The notes beneath the pieces are model-generated. The model worked only from the letters and a program-made list of their open reading frames with translations, ran no database searches and had not been told where the DNA came from. From Haloferula rosea (GTDB lineage Bacteria > Verrucomicrobiota > Verrucomicrobiia > Verrucomicrobiales > Akkermansiaceae), in contig NZ_JAENII010000009.1 in NCBI RefSeq assembly GCF_016595525.1, forward strand, positions 1 to 64,000: a DNA stretch of 64,000 nucleotides, read 5' to 3'. The first letter of the stretch is position 1; each line of letters begins with the position of its first letter. Below are positions 6,885-14,555 of this stretch, one piece after another. Made by a program: the position numbers and the translations under genes.

Positions 6885-8366
6885 TCAGGGCGCGGAGAAG
6901 ACGACGCGGAAACCAAGATCGGGCCGGCGCTGGAGTCGATCATTCGTCCACTGTCGCTCGAGGGCACCGGCTCCGGGCTGGAGGTAGGAACCGCCGATGA
7001 TGACGAAGCGTCGGGCGCCGAGCGGGTTGGCGGGATTGAGGGTCGGGCGGCGGATCCACTCGGACACGGAGCCGGCCATGCCGCGGAGTCCGATGGGGGT
7101 GCGGTCGTCGGTGCCGATGTCGATGACGGAGCTCCAGGGTGCGGGCTGGAGGACTTCGGGCTTCTGGTTCTGGGTGCGCAGGGCGGCGAACCATTCCTCC
7201 TGGGTGGGGAGTCGGCAGCCTTTCCAGTTGCAGTAGGCGGCGGCGTCCCACCAGTCGATGTTGACGATGGGATGGAAGGTGCTGATAGGCTTGTCCTGCC
7301 AGGTGCCTTCCGCCTTGGCGGCGGCGAGCATGGCCTCCCAGTCGTCGGGCAGGTGGTCGGCCTTCTCGGCGGGCTGGCCTTCGAGGTCGAAGACGGTGCG
7401 CTCTTCGGGGTCGAGCTGTTCGAGGACTTCGAGGAAGTTGTGGTATTCGCCGATGGTCACTTCACAGGCGGCGATGCGGAAGGCGGGAAGCTTCTCGGTG
7501 CCGCCATCGTGGGTGGGGTGGGATCCGCCGGCGATGCTGACGGGTTCCGGGATGACGGGCAGGCTGGGAGGGGGGCCGGCGGGGCTCTTCGGCCGCATCA
7601 CGAGGAAGAGGATACCGAGAATGATGACGGCTCCCACGGAGCCGAGGATGGCCGGCATGGGGGACTTCTTCGTGGGGATGCTCTGCTGGGTCTGCGGGGT
7701 GTTGGCGGGTGCGCTGGCTTCGAGCAGCTGGCCTTCGATCTGTTCTCCGTAGGCGCGGACCTGATCCCAGGTGAGGGGCTGGTCGATGCCTTCGCCGCGC
7801 ATCCAGGCGAGCACGGTGAGGACGCGGCTGGCGCCGGGGTGGCCATCGGCGACGAGGGCGGGCAGGCTCTGGCCGAGGCGGGCGATGTCGGCCTGCTCGG
7901 CTTCGGGGTCCGGGGTGCCGTGGCGGGCGATATTGTCGATCCGCACGACGCCGTGCTGGTCGAGGTGAATGGCCGACGGGGTGAGGGGCTCGGTGGCGAC
8001 GGCGGAGGTCGACAGCTGCATCATGGCCTCGGCGGTGCGCCGCAGCATGTGGGCGAGGTCGCCGGGCTTCAGCGGTTCATTGACGGCCAGTCGGTCGGCG
8101 AGGCTCTGGCTGCTGATGTGCTCGAGTGCGACGAAGCACTGGGTCTCGTCGGAGACGGCTTCGAAGACCGAGCCGATGAGCGGGTGGTCGACGCCGGCCT
8201 TGGCGCGGACGTCGGCGAGGAATGCGTCGCGATGGGTGAGGTCGGTGAGTTCAATGAGAATCACCGGCCGTTGGACGGACGATTGTTCGGCGAGCCAGTG
8301 AGCCTGGCCGCCATGCTCCGAAATGATTTCCTTGAGGAGGTAGTCTCCTAGCTGGCGGGCTTCCAT
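6885..8366 (-). CDS. Pseudokinase - transmembrane - formylglycine-generating-enzyme-like fusion
   Basis: 493 residues. Residues 1-150 follow the Ser/Thr kinase fold outline (GDYLLKEII, ALEHISSQSLADRL) but lack the catalytic signatures. The VAIK lysine position reads ILIEL, the HRD loop is replaced by LTPSAIHLD, and DFG by IDNIA. One transmembrane helix lies at 236-257. Residues 270-493 form an FGE/SUMF1-type domain: IDWWDAAAYCNW, CRLPTQEEW (384-392), GMAGSVSEW (429-437), GFRVV near the end. The paired catalytic cysteines of true FGE after GGSY are not present, so this domain may bind instead of catalyse. It is the middle gene of a three-gene minus-strand operon: 12 bp after the TPR gene and 4 bp before the zinc-ribbon gene. 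Confidence 0.85.
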   Translation of the reverse strand: MEARQLGDYLLKEIISEHGGQAHWLAEQSSVQRPVILIELTDLTHRDAFLADVRAKAGVDHPLIGSVFEAVSDETQCFVALEHISSQSLADRLAVNEPLKPGDLAHMLRRTAEAMMQLSTSAVATEPLTPSAIHLDQHGVVRIDNIARHGTPDPEAEQADIARLGQSLPALVADGHPGASRVLTVLAWMRGEGIDQPLTWDQVRAYGEQIEGQLLEASAPANTPQTQQSIPTKKSPMPAILGSVGAVIILGILFLVMRPKSPAGPPPSLPVIPEPVSIAGGSHPTHDGGTEKLPAFRIAACEVTIGEYHNFLEVLEQLDPEERTVFDLEGQPAEKADHLPDDWEAMLAAAKAEGTWQDKPISTFHPIVNIDWWDAAAYCNWKGCRLPTQEEWFAALRTQNQKPEVLQPAPWSSVIDIGTDDRTPIGLRGMAGSVSEWIRRPTLNPANPLGARRFVIIGGSYLQPGAGALERQWTNDRLQRRPDLGFRVVFSAP

Positions 8367-8378
8367 GGGTGGTGTGAA

Positions 8379-9509
8379 TCAGCGTTCTGGTAGAGGGGGC
8401 AGGCCGGGCAGCGGGATCTCGTCCACGAGGGGAGGGAGAAGGGGCATGTTCGGATCAAAGTCGGGTGGAAGCAGTTCGCGGTCCAAGAAGAGTGGGTCGA
8501 GGCCGGCGGGCTCGGGGCCGATGGTCTGGGTGGCAAGGTGGCGTGGCCATGCCTGGCTGTCGATGAGTTCGTTCTTGAACATCAGCTTGACGACCTGACC
8601 GTAGTATTTCCGCCGTCCGAAGAGGTGGGAGCGCGAGGGGTCGGGCTCGGGAAGGATGTAGGTGACACGTAGTAGTTCCTCGCCGCCGAGCCAGTCGATG
8701 CCGCCGCTGATCCACTCGACGGTGGTGCTGGAGTCGGGGCTGGCGGGGATGGGGTCGCCGGTGTTCGGCTTGTCGAAGAAGTCGACCTGGACGAAGAAGT
8801 CGTCGGCCTCGGGCTCGGAGCCGGGTGCGGCGCTGACGGGAATGGTGAGGACGACGCGTTCGCCGTTCTGGAAGGTCTCGTCCTTGAAGATGCGGGTGCG
8901 GCCGAGGGCGAGCTTGCCGCGGAAGTCGGCGGGGCGGGCGATGCCATCGCGCAGCTTGCGTGCGGCGAGTGGGTAGAGGGCGCCGGCGCCGGTGGTTCCG
9001 AGTTCGAAGACCTTCTGGTAGGATTCTCCGGCCTTCTCGGCGAGGGTGGGATCGAAGGCGGCCATGGTTTCGTAGACGAGGCCGAGCTCGTAGTGGACGT
9101 TCGGTTCGTCGGGGGCCTTGGCGCGTGCTTCTTCGAGCTTCACGATGGCGCTGCCCATGTCCTCGGCGACGCGTGCTTCACGGGCTTCCATGACGAGGCG
9201 CTCGACGACGGGGTCGGCGATCGGCGGGGCATCGAGTGGGCGGGCCGGTGGGAGGGTCGGGATGGGCGGGAGCTCGGGTGGTGGCGGCAGAGCGACGACG
9301 GGTGGAGCGGGCTCGTCGGGGGCGACGGTGGGCTCGGGGGCGACATTGATCAGGCGGGTGACGACCCTTTCCTCGACGCGCACTTCGCGGGCGGCCTCGA
9401 CGCGCACGGAGACGGCGAGCCCGGCGATGAGGATCTGGACGAAGGCCACCATGCCGAGTGTCCAGCAGGACAGGTGGAAGCAGACGTGGCTGGGTTTAGT
9501 CTTCGACAT
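8379..9509 (-). CDS. Membrane-anchored TPR protein of unknown function
   Basis: 376 residues from the ATG at 9509 (MSKTKPSHV); the frame is open further upstream but the extension looks random. A transmembrane helix lies at about 18-40, followed by a Pro-rich spacer (about 60-95), which is typical of a chain crossing the periplasm. TPR-like helices cover about 105-185 (AIVKLEEARAKAPDEPNVHYELGLVYE). A beta-rich domain follows, and the tail is Pro/Leu-rich. It is the first gene of the operon with the pseudokinase-FGE and zinc-ribbon genes, which suggests a membrane complex. No named family recognised. Confidence 0.75.
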   Translation of the reverse strand: MSKTKPSHVCFHLSCWTLGMVAFVQILIAGLAVSVRVEAAREVRVEERVVTRLINVAPEPTVAPDEPAPPVVALPPPPELPPIPTLPPARPLDAPPIADPVVERLVMEAREARVAEDMGSAIVKLEEARAKAPDEPNVHYELGLVYETMAAFDPTLAEKAGESYQKVFELGTTGAGALYPLAARKLRDGIARPADFRGKLALGRTRIFKDETFQNGERVVLTIPVSAAPGSEPEADDFFVQVDFFDKPNTGDPIPASPDSSTTVEWISGGIDWLGGEELLRVTYILPEPDPSRSHLFGRRKYYGQVVKLMFKNELIDSQAWPRHLATQTIGPEPAGLDPLFLDRELLPPDFDPNMPLLPPLVDEIPLPGLPPLPER

Positions 9510-9619
9510 GGGGGGCACGCTAGAGGACCGGGGGCGGCGGGGCAAGTGACTAGGATGTCGGTGCGATGGTCTGAAACTTGGCGCTTGGCAGGCGGGTCGT
9601 TGGGGTTTCTGGTGCGGGC

Positions 9620-10873
9620 GTGAAGTCGCCGGTCACCCGGAGTTCCCGTGAGTTGCAGTCGCTGACACCGATCGAGGTGGCGGCGGGCCTGCAGCATCGG
9701 CCGGGGATGGTGTTTTTCGACACGGCGGGTCACGTGCCTTCGAGCTACGGCAATCCGGTCTCGATCGTGGCGGCGGATCCGTGCGAGGTGATCCGGGGGT
9801 CGATCGCCTGTGCGGCGGACCGGGATGCTCTGCGGCGGATTCTGCTGGAACGTTCGTCGGGGCCGTCGGCGGACCGGGGTTTCCCGCTGGGTGGGCTGTG
9901 TGGATGGGTGGACTATGAGGGGGACTTCGTCTTCGGGGACTATCCGGAAATGCTGGTCCACACTCATGATGGTGGCTGGCACGAGCGCGGCGGGCTTTCT
10001 GCGAAGCTGAGGCTGGCGGAGGCCGAGGCGGTGCGGCTGGGCCCGATCGAGGCGGGCTGGACGAAGGCGCGGTTCGAGGCGGCGGTGGGGCGGATCCGTG
10101 AGTGGATCGCGGCGGGTGACATCTATCAGGTGAACCTGGCGCAGGGTTTCGAGCTGAGCGTGGAGGGCGGGTCGTTGTTTCCGCTGTATGAGAGGCTGAG
10201 GGCGGCATCGCCGGCGCCGATGGCGGCGTGGATGTCGCTGGCGGGGCGCGAGGTGCTGTCGTCATCGCCCGAGACCTTCCTGCGGATGTCGGGGGGCGGG
10301 ATCGAGGCGCGCCCGATCAAGGGGACGCGGCCGCGGTTTCATGATGCGGCGGCGGATCGTCAGTCGGCCTATGAGCTGCAGACCTCGCCGAAGGAGATTT
10401 CCGAGTTGGTGATGATCACCGATCTGCTGCGCAACGATCTGGGGAAGGTGTCGGAATTCGGCAGTGTGGCGGTGGAGGAGATGCTGCAGCTCGAGACGCT
10501 GGAGCAGGTGCATCATCTGGTATCGACGGTGCGTGGGACGATGCGGCCGGACGTGGATGCGATCGACGCGCTGGCGTCATGTTTCCCGGGAGGGAGCATC
10601 ACGGGGGCGCCGAAGAAGCGGGCGATGGAGATCATCTCGGAGTTGGAAGGCGAGGCGCGCGGGTTGTACTGCGGGGCGATCGGATACTTCGGCTATCATG
10701 GGGAGAGCCAGTTCAACATCGCGATCCGGACGATGGTGCGGGAGGGTGGACGGCTGAAATTTCACGCCGGTGCCGGGATCGTGGCGGATTCGGACCCTGA
10801 GAAGGAATATGAGGAAACGCTGCACAAGGCGGAGGGGATCCGGCTGGCTTTGGAAGGATTCAACTGCGGATAG
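9620..10873 (+). CDS. pabB: Aminodeoxychorismate synthase component I
   Basis: 417 residues from a GTG at 9620; a TTG at 9578 is also in frame and no clear ribosome site decides. The enzyme aminates chorismate to 4-amino-4-deoxychorismate for folate, using ammonia from the PabA subunit. The chorismate-binding domain is clear: AAGDIYQVNLAQ, SSSPETFL, PIKGTRPR near residue 232 (the PIKGT lysine separates PabB from anthranilate synthase) and GGSITGAPKKRAMEI near 325. The end FHAGAGIVADSDPEKEYEE is typical. No pabA or pabC lies nearby. It is convergent with the GspG-domain gene, 14 bp apart. Confidence 0.93.
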   Translation: MKSPVTRSSRELQSLTPIEVAAGLQHRPGMVFFDTAGHVPSSYGNPVSIVAADPCEVIRGSIACAADRDALRRILLERSSGPSADRGFPLGGLCGWVDYEGDFVFGDYPEMLVHTHDGGWHERGGLSAKLRLAEAEAVRLGPIEAGWTKARFEAAVGRIREWIAAGDIYQVNLAQGFELSVEGGSLFPLYERLRAASPAPMAAWMSLAGREVLSSSPETFLRMSGGGIEARPIKGTRPRFHDAAADRQSAYELQTSPKEISELVMITDLLRNDLGKVSEFGSVAVEEMLQLETLEQVHHLVSTVRGTMRPDVDAIDALASCFPGGSITGAPKKRAMEIISELEGEARGLYCGAIGYFGYHGESQFNIAIRTMVREGGRLKFHAGAGIVADSDPEKEYEETLHKAEGIRLALEGFNCG

Positions 10874-10887
10874 GGCGGGAGGGGCGG

Positions 10888-11424
10888 TCAGCGGAAGAGA
10901 TTGCGCACCCGGGTGAAGATCGGGGGTATGGCGCATCCTAACAGCAAGCCGCACGCGAGGTGGAAGGTCCATGGCCGGCGGCGATGGATTTCAAGGAGCG
11001 GGGGGTCTTCTTCCCAGGAATAGATGTCATCGGAAGGCCCGTCCCCGAGGTCGAGCAGGCCGTTGGGGCCGAGACTGTAGAGGCCGAACTCATCGGGGCA
11101 TGCCGGACCACGGATGTATTGGTAGGGGTTCTGCCAGGGGTCCGTGGGGATCTCATCGAGTATCCTTTTCCAGCGCGTTGATGACTTGAGAGTGGCGGGC
11201 GGATGGACGAGTGCTCGTAGTCCTTCCTCTGTCGTCGGGTAGCGGCCGGCATGGGTGTGGAATATTCGCAAGGCGGCACCGACGGAGTTGAAGTCGCTGT
11301 GGGTTCGGGAGCTGCGCGTGCCGTCTCCGGTGCAGCGGATGAAGGAAGTTAGTGTTAGATAAGCCAGGAGGCATGCGCCCATGATGATGAGCCAGCGTTT
11401 GATTCGGCTTCGGGTGTGGGCCAT
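10888..11424 (-). CDS. GspG C-terminal-domain protein with N-terminal membrane anchor
   Basis: 178 residues. A helix at about 10-28 is followed by a type II secretion pseudopilin G core domain: RYPTTEEGLRAL, DPWQNPYQY, FGLYSLGPNGL and the acidic calcium-type loop GPSDDI. True GspG major pseudopilins start with a cleavable GFTLIE leader; here the N-terminus MAHTRSRIKRWLI has none. A second hydrophobic stretch follows near the C-terminus (about 150-168). It therefore resembles a free-standing membrane protein using the T2SG fold and not a pilus subunit. No other secretion genes are adjacent. Confidence 0.75.
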   Translation of the reverse strand: MAHTRSRIKRWLIIMGACLLAYLTLTSFIRCTGDGTRSSRTHSDFNSVGAALRIFHTHAGRYPTTEEGLRALVHPPATLKSSTRWKRILDEIPTDPWQNPYQYIRGPACPDEFGLYSLGPNGLLDLGDGPSDDIYSWEEDPPLLEIHRRRPWTFHLACGLLLGCAIPPIFTRVRNLFR

Positions 11425-11465
11425 CAGGTGGGTAACGCCGTGGAGGGTGGTAATTGTCGGTGGGA

Positions 11466-11645
11466 GTGAAGCCCGCGGTGCGGGAGTGACGGGTGAAAAG
11501 TGAGAAGTGAAAAGTGGGGGGTGCCACCTTCGGTGGGGGAGGTGGGGGCTCCGCTTGCTCGTTGCTCCGCTTGCTGTGAAGCGGGTTGGAAACCCGCGCT
11601 CCTGAGGGGGGTGGCTCCTGAGGTGGTGGCTCCTGAGGGGGGTGG
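11466..11645 (+). repeat. Mosaic intergenic repeat between the GspG-domain and parvulin genes
   Basis: The order matches the element inside mutS: a CCCGC/GCGGG palindrome with AGTGA (11472-11488), GTGAAAAGTGAGAAGTG units, GTGCCACCTTCGGTGG, a GGTGGGGGCTCCGC block, and a palindrome GCGGGTT/AACCCGC with loop GGA and tail GCTCC (11581-11602). Three tandem 15-16 bp GCTCCTGAGG units (11598-11644) end exactly at the parvulin stop codon. Confidence 0.7.
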
Positions 11646-12503
11646 TCAGGCGTTGGGTTCGTCGTTGCGGACGATGGTGGCGGTCTTGCGCAGTTCGCGG
11701 GCGATGTCGGCGAGGGCCTGGCGTCGCTGGGCCTTGAGGGCGAGGGGGGCGACTTCTTCGGCGAGTTCTTCGAAGGGGGGGATGCGCTCGGGTTCCAATT
11801 GCTGGATCCAGACGAGGTGCAGTGCCTGCTCGTAGAAGAAGACGGGGCTGACTTCCTTTTCGCGGAGCGAGAAGAGCATGGCCTCGAAGGGGTTCAGCGG
11901 GCGTTCGTAGTCGATCCAGCCGAGGTCGATCTGGCCATCCTCCTTGGCGGTGTGCTCGCGGGCGATGTCGGTGAAGCTGGCACCATCGAGGACGGCTTCG
12001 CGAAGTTGTCGGAGTTGCCGGTGGTCTTCATCGGGCCGTGGGCCGGGGAAGCGGACGAGGTGGAGGACGTGGGCGCGTGCGGTGGTGCGGAAGTCCTCGG
12101 CGTGGGCTTCGAACCAGGCGCGGTGGTCGGCCTCGGTGAGTTCGGGAAGGTTGTCCCACACGGACTCGGTGAAGCGGTCCATGCGGAGGCGTGCGGTGAG
12201 GTCGCTGCGGATTTCGTTGCGTCGCTGTTCGAGGAGGTCCCAGGAGGCGCCGTGTTCGCGCCATTCGCGCAGGGTGGCCTCCATGGCGGTGCGGACGTCG
12301 TCCTTGCTGGGCTCGGGGATGCGGCGTTCGGCTTCCTGGGAAAGGAGGACGCCTTCGATGAGTTCTTCTTCCGCCTGGCGGTAGAACTCGGGGTCACGCT
12401 CGCAGCAGGAGGCCTCGGTGCGGGCTTCTTCCGCTGACTTGATCCGCTGGAATGCTTCCCGGAGCAGTTCGGGATCGAGTGCTTCGCCGTTGACGGTGGT
12501 CAC
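11646..12503 (-). CDS. Parvulin-type peptidyl-prolyl isomerase (SurA/PpiC-like)
   Basis: 285 residues from a GTG at 12503 that overlaps the upstream stop (GTGA), so translation is coupled. The N-terminal part is helical and SurA_N-like (VNGEALDPELLREAF). The rotamase domain at about 140-245 has ARAHVLHLVRF, the LREAVLDGASFTDIAREH helix, GQIDLGWIDYERPLNPFE and SPVFFYEQALHLVWI. Parvulins catalyse proline isomerisation and assist outer-membrane protein folding. Unlike SurA or PrsA, no signal peptide is visible, so export is uncertain. Its upstream partner is exported or membrane-anchored. Confidence 0.82.
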   Translation of the reverse strand: MTTVNGEALDPELLREAFQRIKSAEEARTEASCCERDPEFYRQAEEELIEGVLLSQEAERRIPEPSKDDVRTAMEATLREWREHGASWDLLEQRRNEIRSDLTARLRMDRFTESVWDNLPELTEADHRAWFEAHAEDFRTTARAHVLHLVRFPGPRPDEDHRQLRQLREAVLDGASFTDIAREHTAKEDGQIDLGWIDYERPLNPFEAMLFSLREKEVSPVFFYEQALHLVWIQQLEPERIPPFEELAEEVAPLALKAQRRQALADIARELRKTATIVRNDEPNA

Positions 12504-13240
12504 TGCTGGGTGTCTTGAAAGCGGCCGTCGCGATCGGTGGGGCCTTCGAGATACTTGCCCTGCTCGTTGCGGTACTTTTCGGCGAGGCGGCGGGCTTCAT
12601 CGAGCGGCAGGGGCAGCTCGGGAGCTTCTTCGACGGGTTCGGTCGGCTCGACCGGGGTCGGCTCGGTCGGCTCGGTCGGTTCCGGTGTGGAGGGCTCGAC
12701 GGGGTCGGGCGAGGTGCTTGGGAGGCCGCCGCCTCCGTAGTATCCGCCGTTGCCGTTGCTACGGGTGAATTCGCGGTTGAGGGAGTCGTAGGTTTCGATC
12801 CAGCCGCTTGGGTTGGTTTTCACCGCGGTGCGCAGGTCTTCCTGCATCTTGGTGATGGCCTTTTGCCGGGATGAGGTGACTCGTGGCTGCTTGGCGACGA
12901 GGCCTGGTGGCAGGCTGGCGGCGCGCTGACGGGCGGCGGCGAGGCTGGCCTGCTGGGCGGGGGTGAGGAGCCGGTTGAGGTCTTCGCGGGTTTTCGCGAG
13001 CTCGGTGGGCTTGGTCGGGGTGCGGTCGGTCAGTTTGACGGGACCGGTCGGACGCGGAGAGGGGCTGGTGGAGCGTCGGGCGCCCACTTTGCTGGCCGGG
13101 CGATTTGAGAAGCGGGCGGCATCGTCGTCGCTGCCGGGGGTGCCGGGCGCATCGACGGAATCCGGACCCAGCATGGCCCAGGCGCTGAGCCCGAGAGCGA
13201 GCACGGCGGCACTGGAGATGAGAATCTTGGTGGGTTTCAT
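12500..13240 (-). CDS. Exported low-complexity protein coupled to the parvulin
   Basis: 246 residues. A signal or anchor segment covers residues 5-24 (ILISSAAVLALGLSAWAML). A disordered Ser/Pro/Thr-rich stretch follows, then a helical segment at about 80-145 (LNRLLTPAQQASLAAARQRAA ...). After that come GNGGYYGGGG and an acidic Pro-Glu-Thr repeat region (EPTEPTEPTPVEPTEP). The C-terminus DEARRLAEKYRNEQGKYLEG is helical. The stop overlaps the start of the parvulin gene by 4 bp. I do not recognise a family; the composition suits a periplasmic or cell-wall-spanning protein that may be a client or adaptor of the isomerase. Confidence 0.75.
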   Translation of the reverse strand: MKPTKILISSAAVLALGLSAWAMLGPDSVDAPGTPGSDDDAARFSNRPASKVGARRSTSPSPRPTGPVKLTDRTPTKPTELAKTREDLNRLLTPAQQASLAAARQRAASLPPGLVAKQPRVTSSRQKAITKMQEDLRTAVKTNPSGWIETYDSLNREFTRSNGNGGYYGGGGLPSTSPDPVEPSTPEPTEPTEPTPVEPTEPVEEAPELPLPLDEARRLAEKYRNEQGKYLEGPTDRDGRFQDTQQ

Positions 13241-13282
13241 CGGTCGGTCAGCAGGGGAACGTCGCCGCGGGGGCGGATTTGT

Positions 13283-13996
13283 CTATGCTTGGCGGATCGC
13301 GGTGACGGCGGCGGCCATGTCGGGCGCGCCGAAGGTGGAAGAGCCTGCAACGAGGACATTGGCACCGGATTGGACGCACTGCGAGGCGGTTTTTTCGCCG
13401 ATGCCGCCGTCGACCTCGATATGGAAGCTCAATCCGCGCTCTTTCCGCAGGGCGGCGGCGGCTTCGATCTTGGGCAGGACTTCGGGCATGAATGACTGTC
13501 CGCCGAAGCCGGGGACGACGGTCATGCAGAGGAGCAGGTCGATTTGGTCGAGGTAGGGTTCGGCGGCCTCGATGGGGGTGGCGGGGTTGATGGCGAGCCC
13601 GGCGAGGCAGTTGGCGGCGCGGATGCGCTTGAGGGTCTCGGCGACGTCGTGGTCGGCCTCGACATGGACGGTGATGAGGTCCGATCCGGCGGCGACGAAG
13701 CGGTCGAGGTAGTGGTCGGGCCGGGAGATCATGAGGTGGACATCGAGGTAGATGTCGTTGTGTTCGTGGACGGCCTGGATGATGGCGGGGCCGAAGGAGA
13801 TGTTGTCGACGAAGTTTCCGTCCATGACGTCGAGGTGGAGCCAATCGGCGCCGGCATTGATGGCGCGGGTGACTTCTCCGCCAATGTTTGAGAAATCGGC
13901 AGCGAGGAGGGATGGGGCGATGACTCGGTCGTTGAAGGTCGGCTGGATCACGGCGGGACTCTGAACGGGGATCGCGGAACTTCCAACATTGAACAT
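13283..13996 (-). CDS. rpe: Ribulose-phosphate 3-epimerase
   Basis: 237 residues from the ATG at 13996; a GTG about 40 bp downstream would trim an unconserved extension. The enzyme interconverts ribulose 5-phosphate and xylulose 5-phosphate in the pentose phosphate pathway. The TIM-barrel signatures are all present: IAPSLLAADFSNIG, WLHLDVMDGNFVDNISFGP, VHLMISRPDHYLD, VHVEADHD, GLAINPATPIE, MTVVPGFGGQSFMP, VDGGIGEKTA and NVLVAGSSTFGA. The metal-binding His and Asp residues are conserved. It is divergent from tadA with very little space between the starts, so the promoters must overlap the coding ends. Confidence 0.95.
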   Translation of the reverse strand: MFNVGSSAIPVQSPAVIQPTFNDRVIAPSLLAADFSNIGGEVTRAINAGADWLHLDVMDGNFVDNISFGPAIIQAVHEHNDIYLDVHLMISRPDHYLDRFVAAGSDLITVHVEADHDVAETLKRIRAANCLAGLAINPATPIEAAEPYLDQIDLLLCMTVVPGFGGQSFMPEVLPKIEAAAALRKERGLSFHIEVDGGIGEKTASQCVQSGANVLVAGSSTFGAPDMAAAVTAIRQA

Positions 13997-14024
13997 CGTG
14001 GAGCGCGCTTTCAAGGTCGGGCCC

Positions 14025-14555
14025 GTGGAAGAGGGCATCGATCTGCTGAGTGACGATTATTTCATGGGTCAGGCGCTGCGTGAGGCGCGGCGGGCCTATG
14101 CGGCGACGGAGGTGCCGGTGGGCTGCGTGATCGTGCGTGAGCAGCAGGTGATCGGGCGGGCGTGGAATCAGGTGGAAACCCTGAAGGATGCGACGGCGCA
14201 TGCGGAGATGCTGGCGCTGACTTCGGCGCAATCGGCGCTGGGGGATTGGCGTCTGGAGGGCTGCACGCTGTATGTGACGAAGGAGCCGTGTCCGATGTGT
14301 GCGGGGGCGATCGTGCACTGTCGGCCAGACCGGGTGGTCTTCGGCTGTCCGGATGACAAGGCGGGGGCGGCCGGGGGCTGGATCAACCTGCTGCAGTCGA
14401 ATCCACCGCTGAACCACCAGTGCGATGTCTCGAGCGGGGTGCTTGGCGAGGAGTGTCTGGCGCTGTTGCAGGGGTTTTTCCGCGAAGCGCGGGAGCGCAA
14501 CAAGGCGGCGAAGAAGGAGAGGCAGGCCCGCGAACTCGGTGAGGGTGATGCGTAG
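14025..14555 (+). CDS. tadA: tRNA adenosine(34) deaminase
   Basis: About 176 residues. In-frame starts exist at 13989 (TTG), 13998 (GTG), 14025 (GTG) and 14064 (ATG); 14025 keeps the conserved DDYFMGQALREARRA helix and avoids overlap with rpe. TadA makes inosine at the wobble base of tRNA-Arg(ACG). The zinc and catalytic motifs are present: TAHAEMLAL (HAE), and CPMCAGAIVHCRPDRVVFG (PCxxC). The C-terminal helix is rich in Lys and Arg. Its last codons overlap the start of the following lipoprotein gene by 8 bp. Confidence 0.92.
   Translation: MEEGIDLLSDDYFMGQALREARRAYAATEVPVGCVIVREQQVIGRAWNQVETLKDATAHAEMLALTSAQSALGDWRLEGCTLYVTKEPCPMCAGAIVHCRPDRVVFGCPDDKAGAAGGWINLLQSNPPLNHQCDVSSGVLGEECLALLQGFFREARERNKAAKKERQARELGEGDA

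Noticed and set aside
6558-8351. Plus-strand open frame of 597 codons
   Set aside because: Antisense to the pseudokinase-FGE gene, whose domain motifs are clear; typical of long shadow frames in GC-rich DNA.
11598-11644. Possible CRISPR-like or attachment-site repeats
   Set aside because: Simple 15-16 bp tandem duplication adjoining a palindromic repeat; no integrase or spacer structure.
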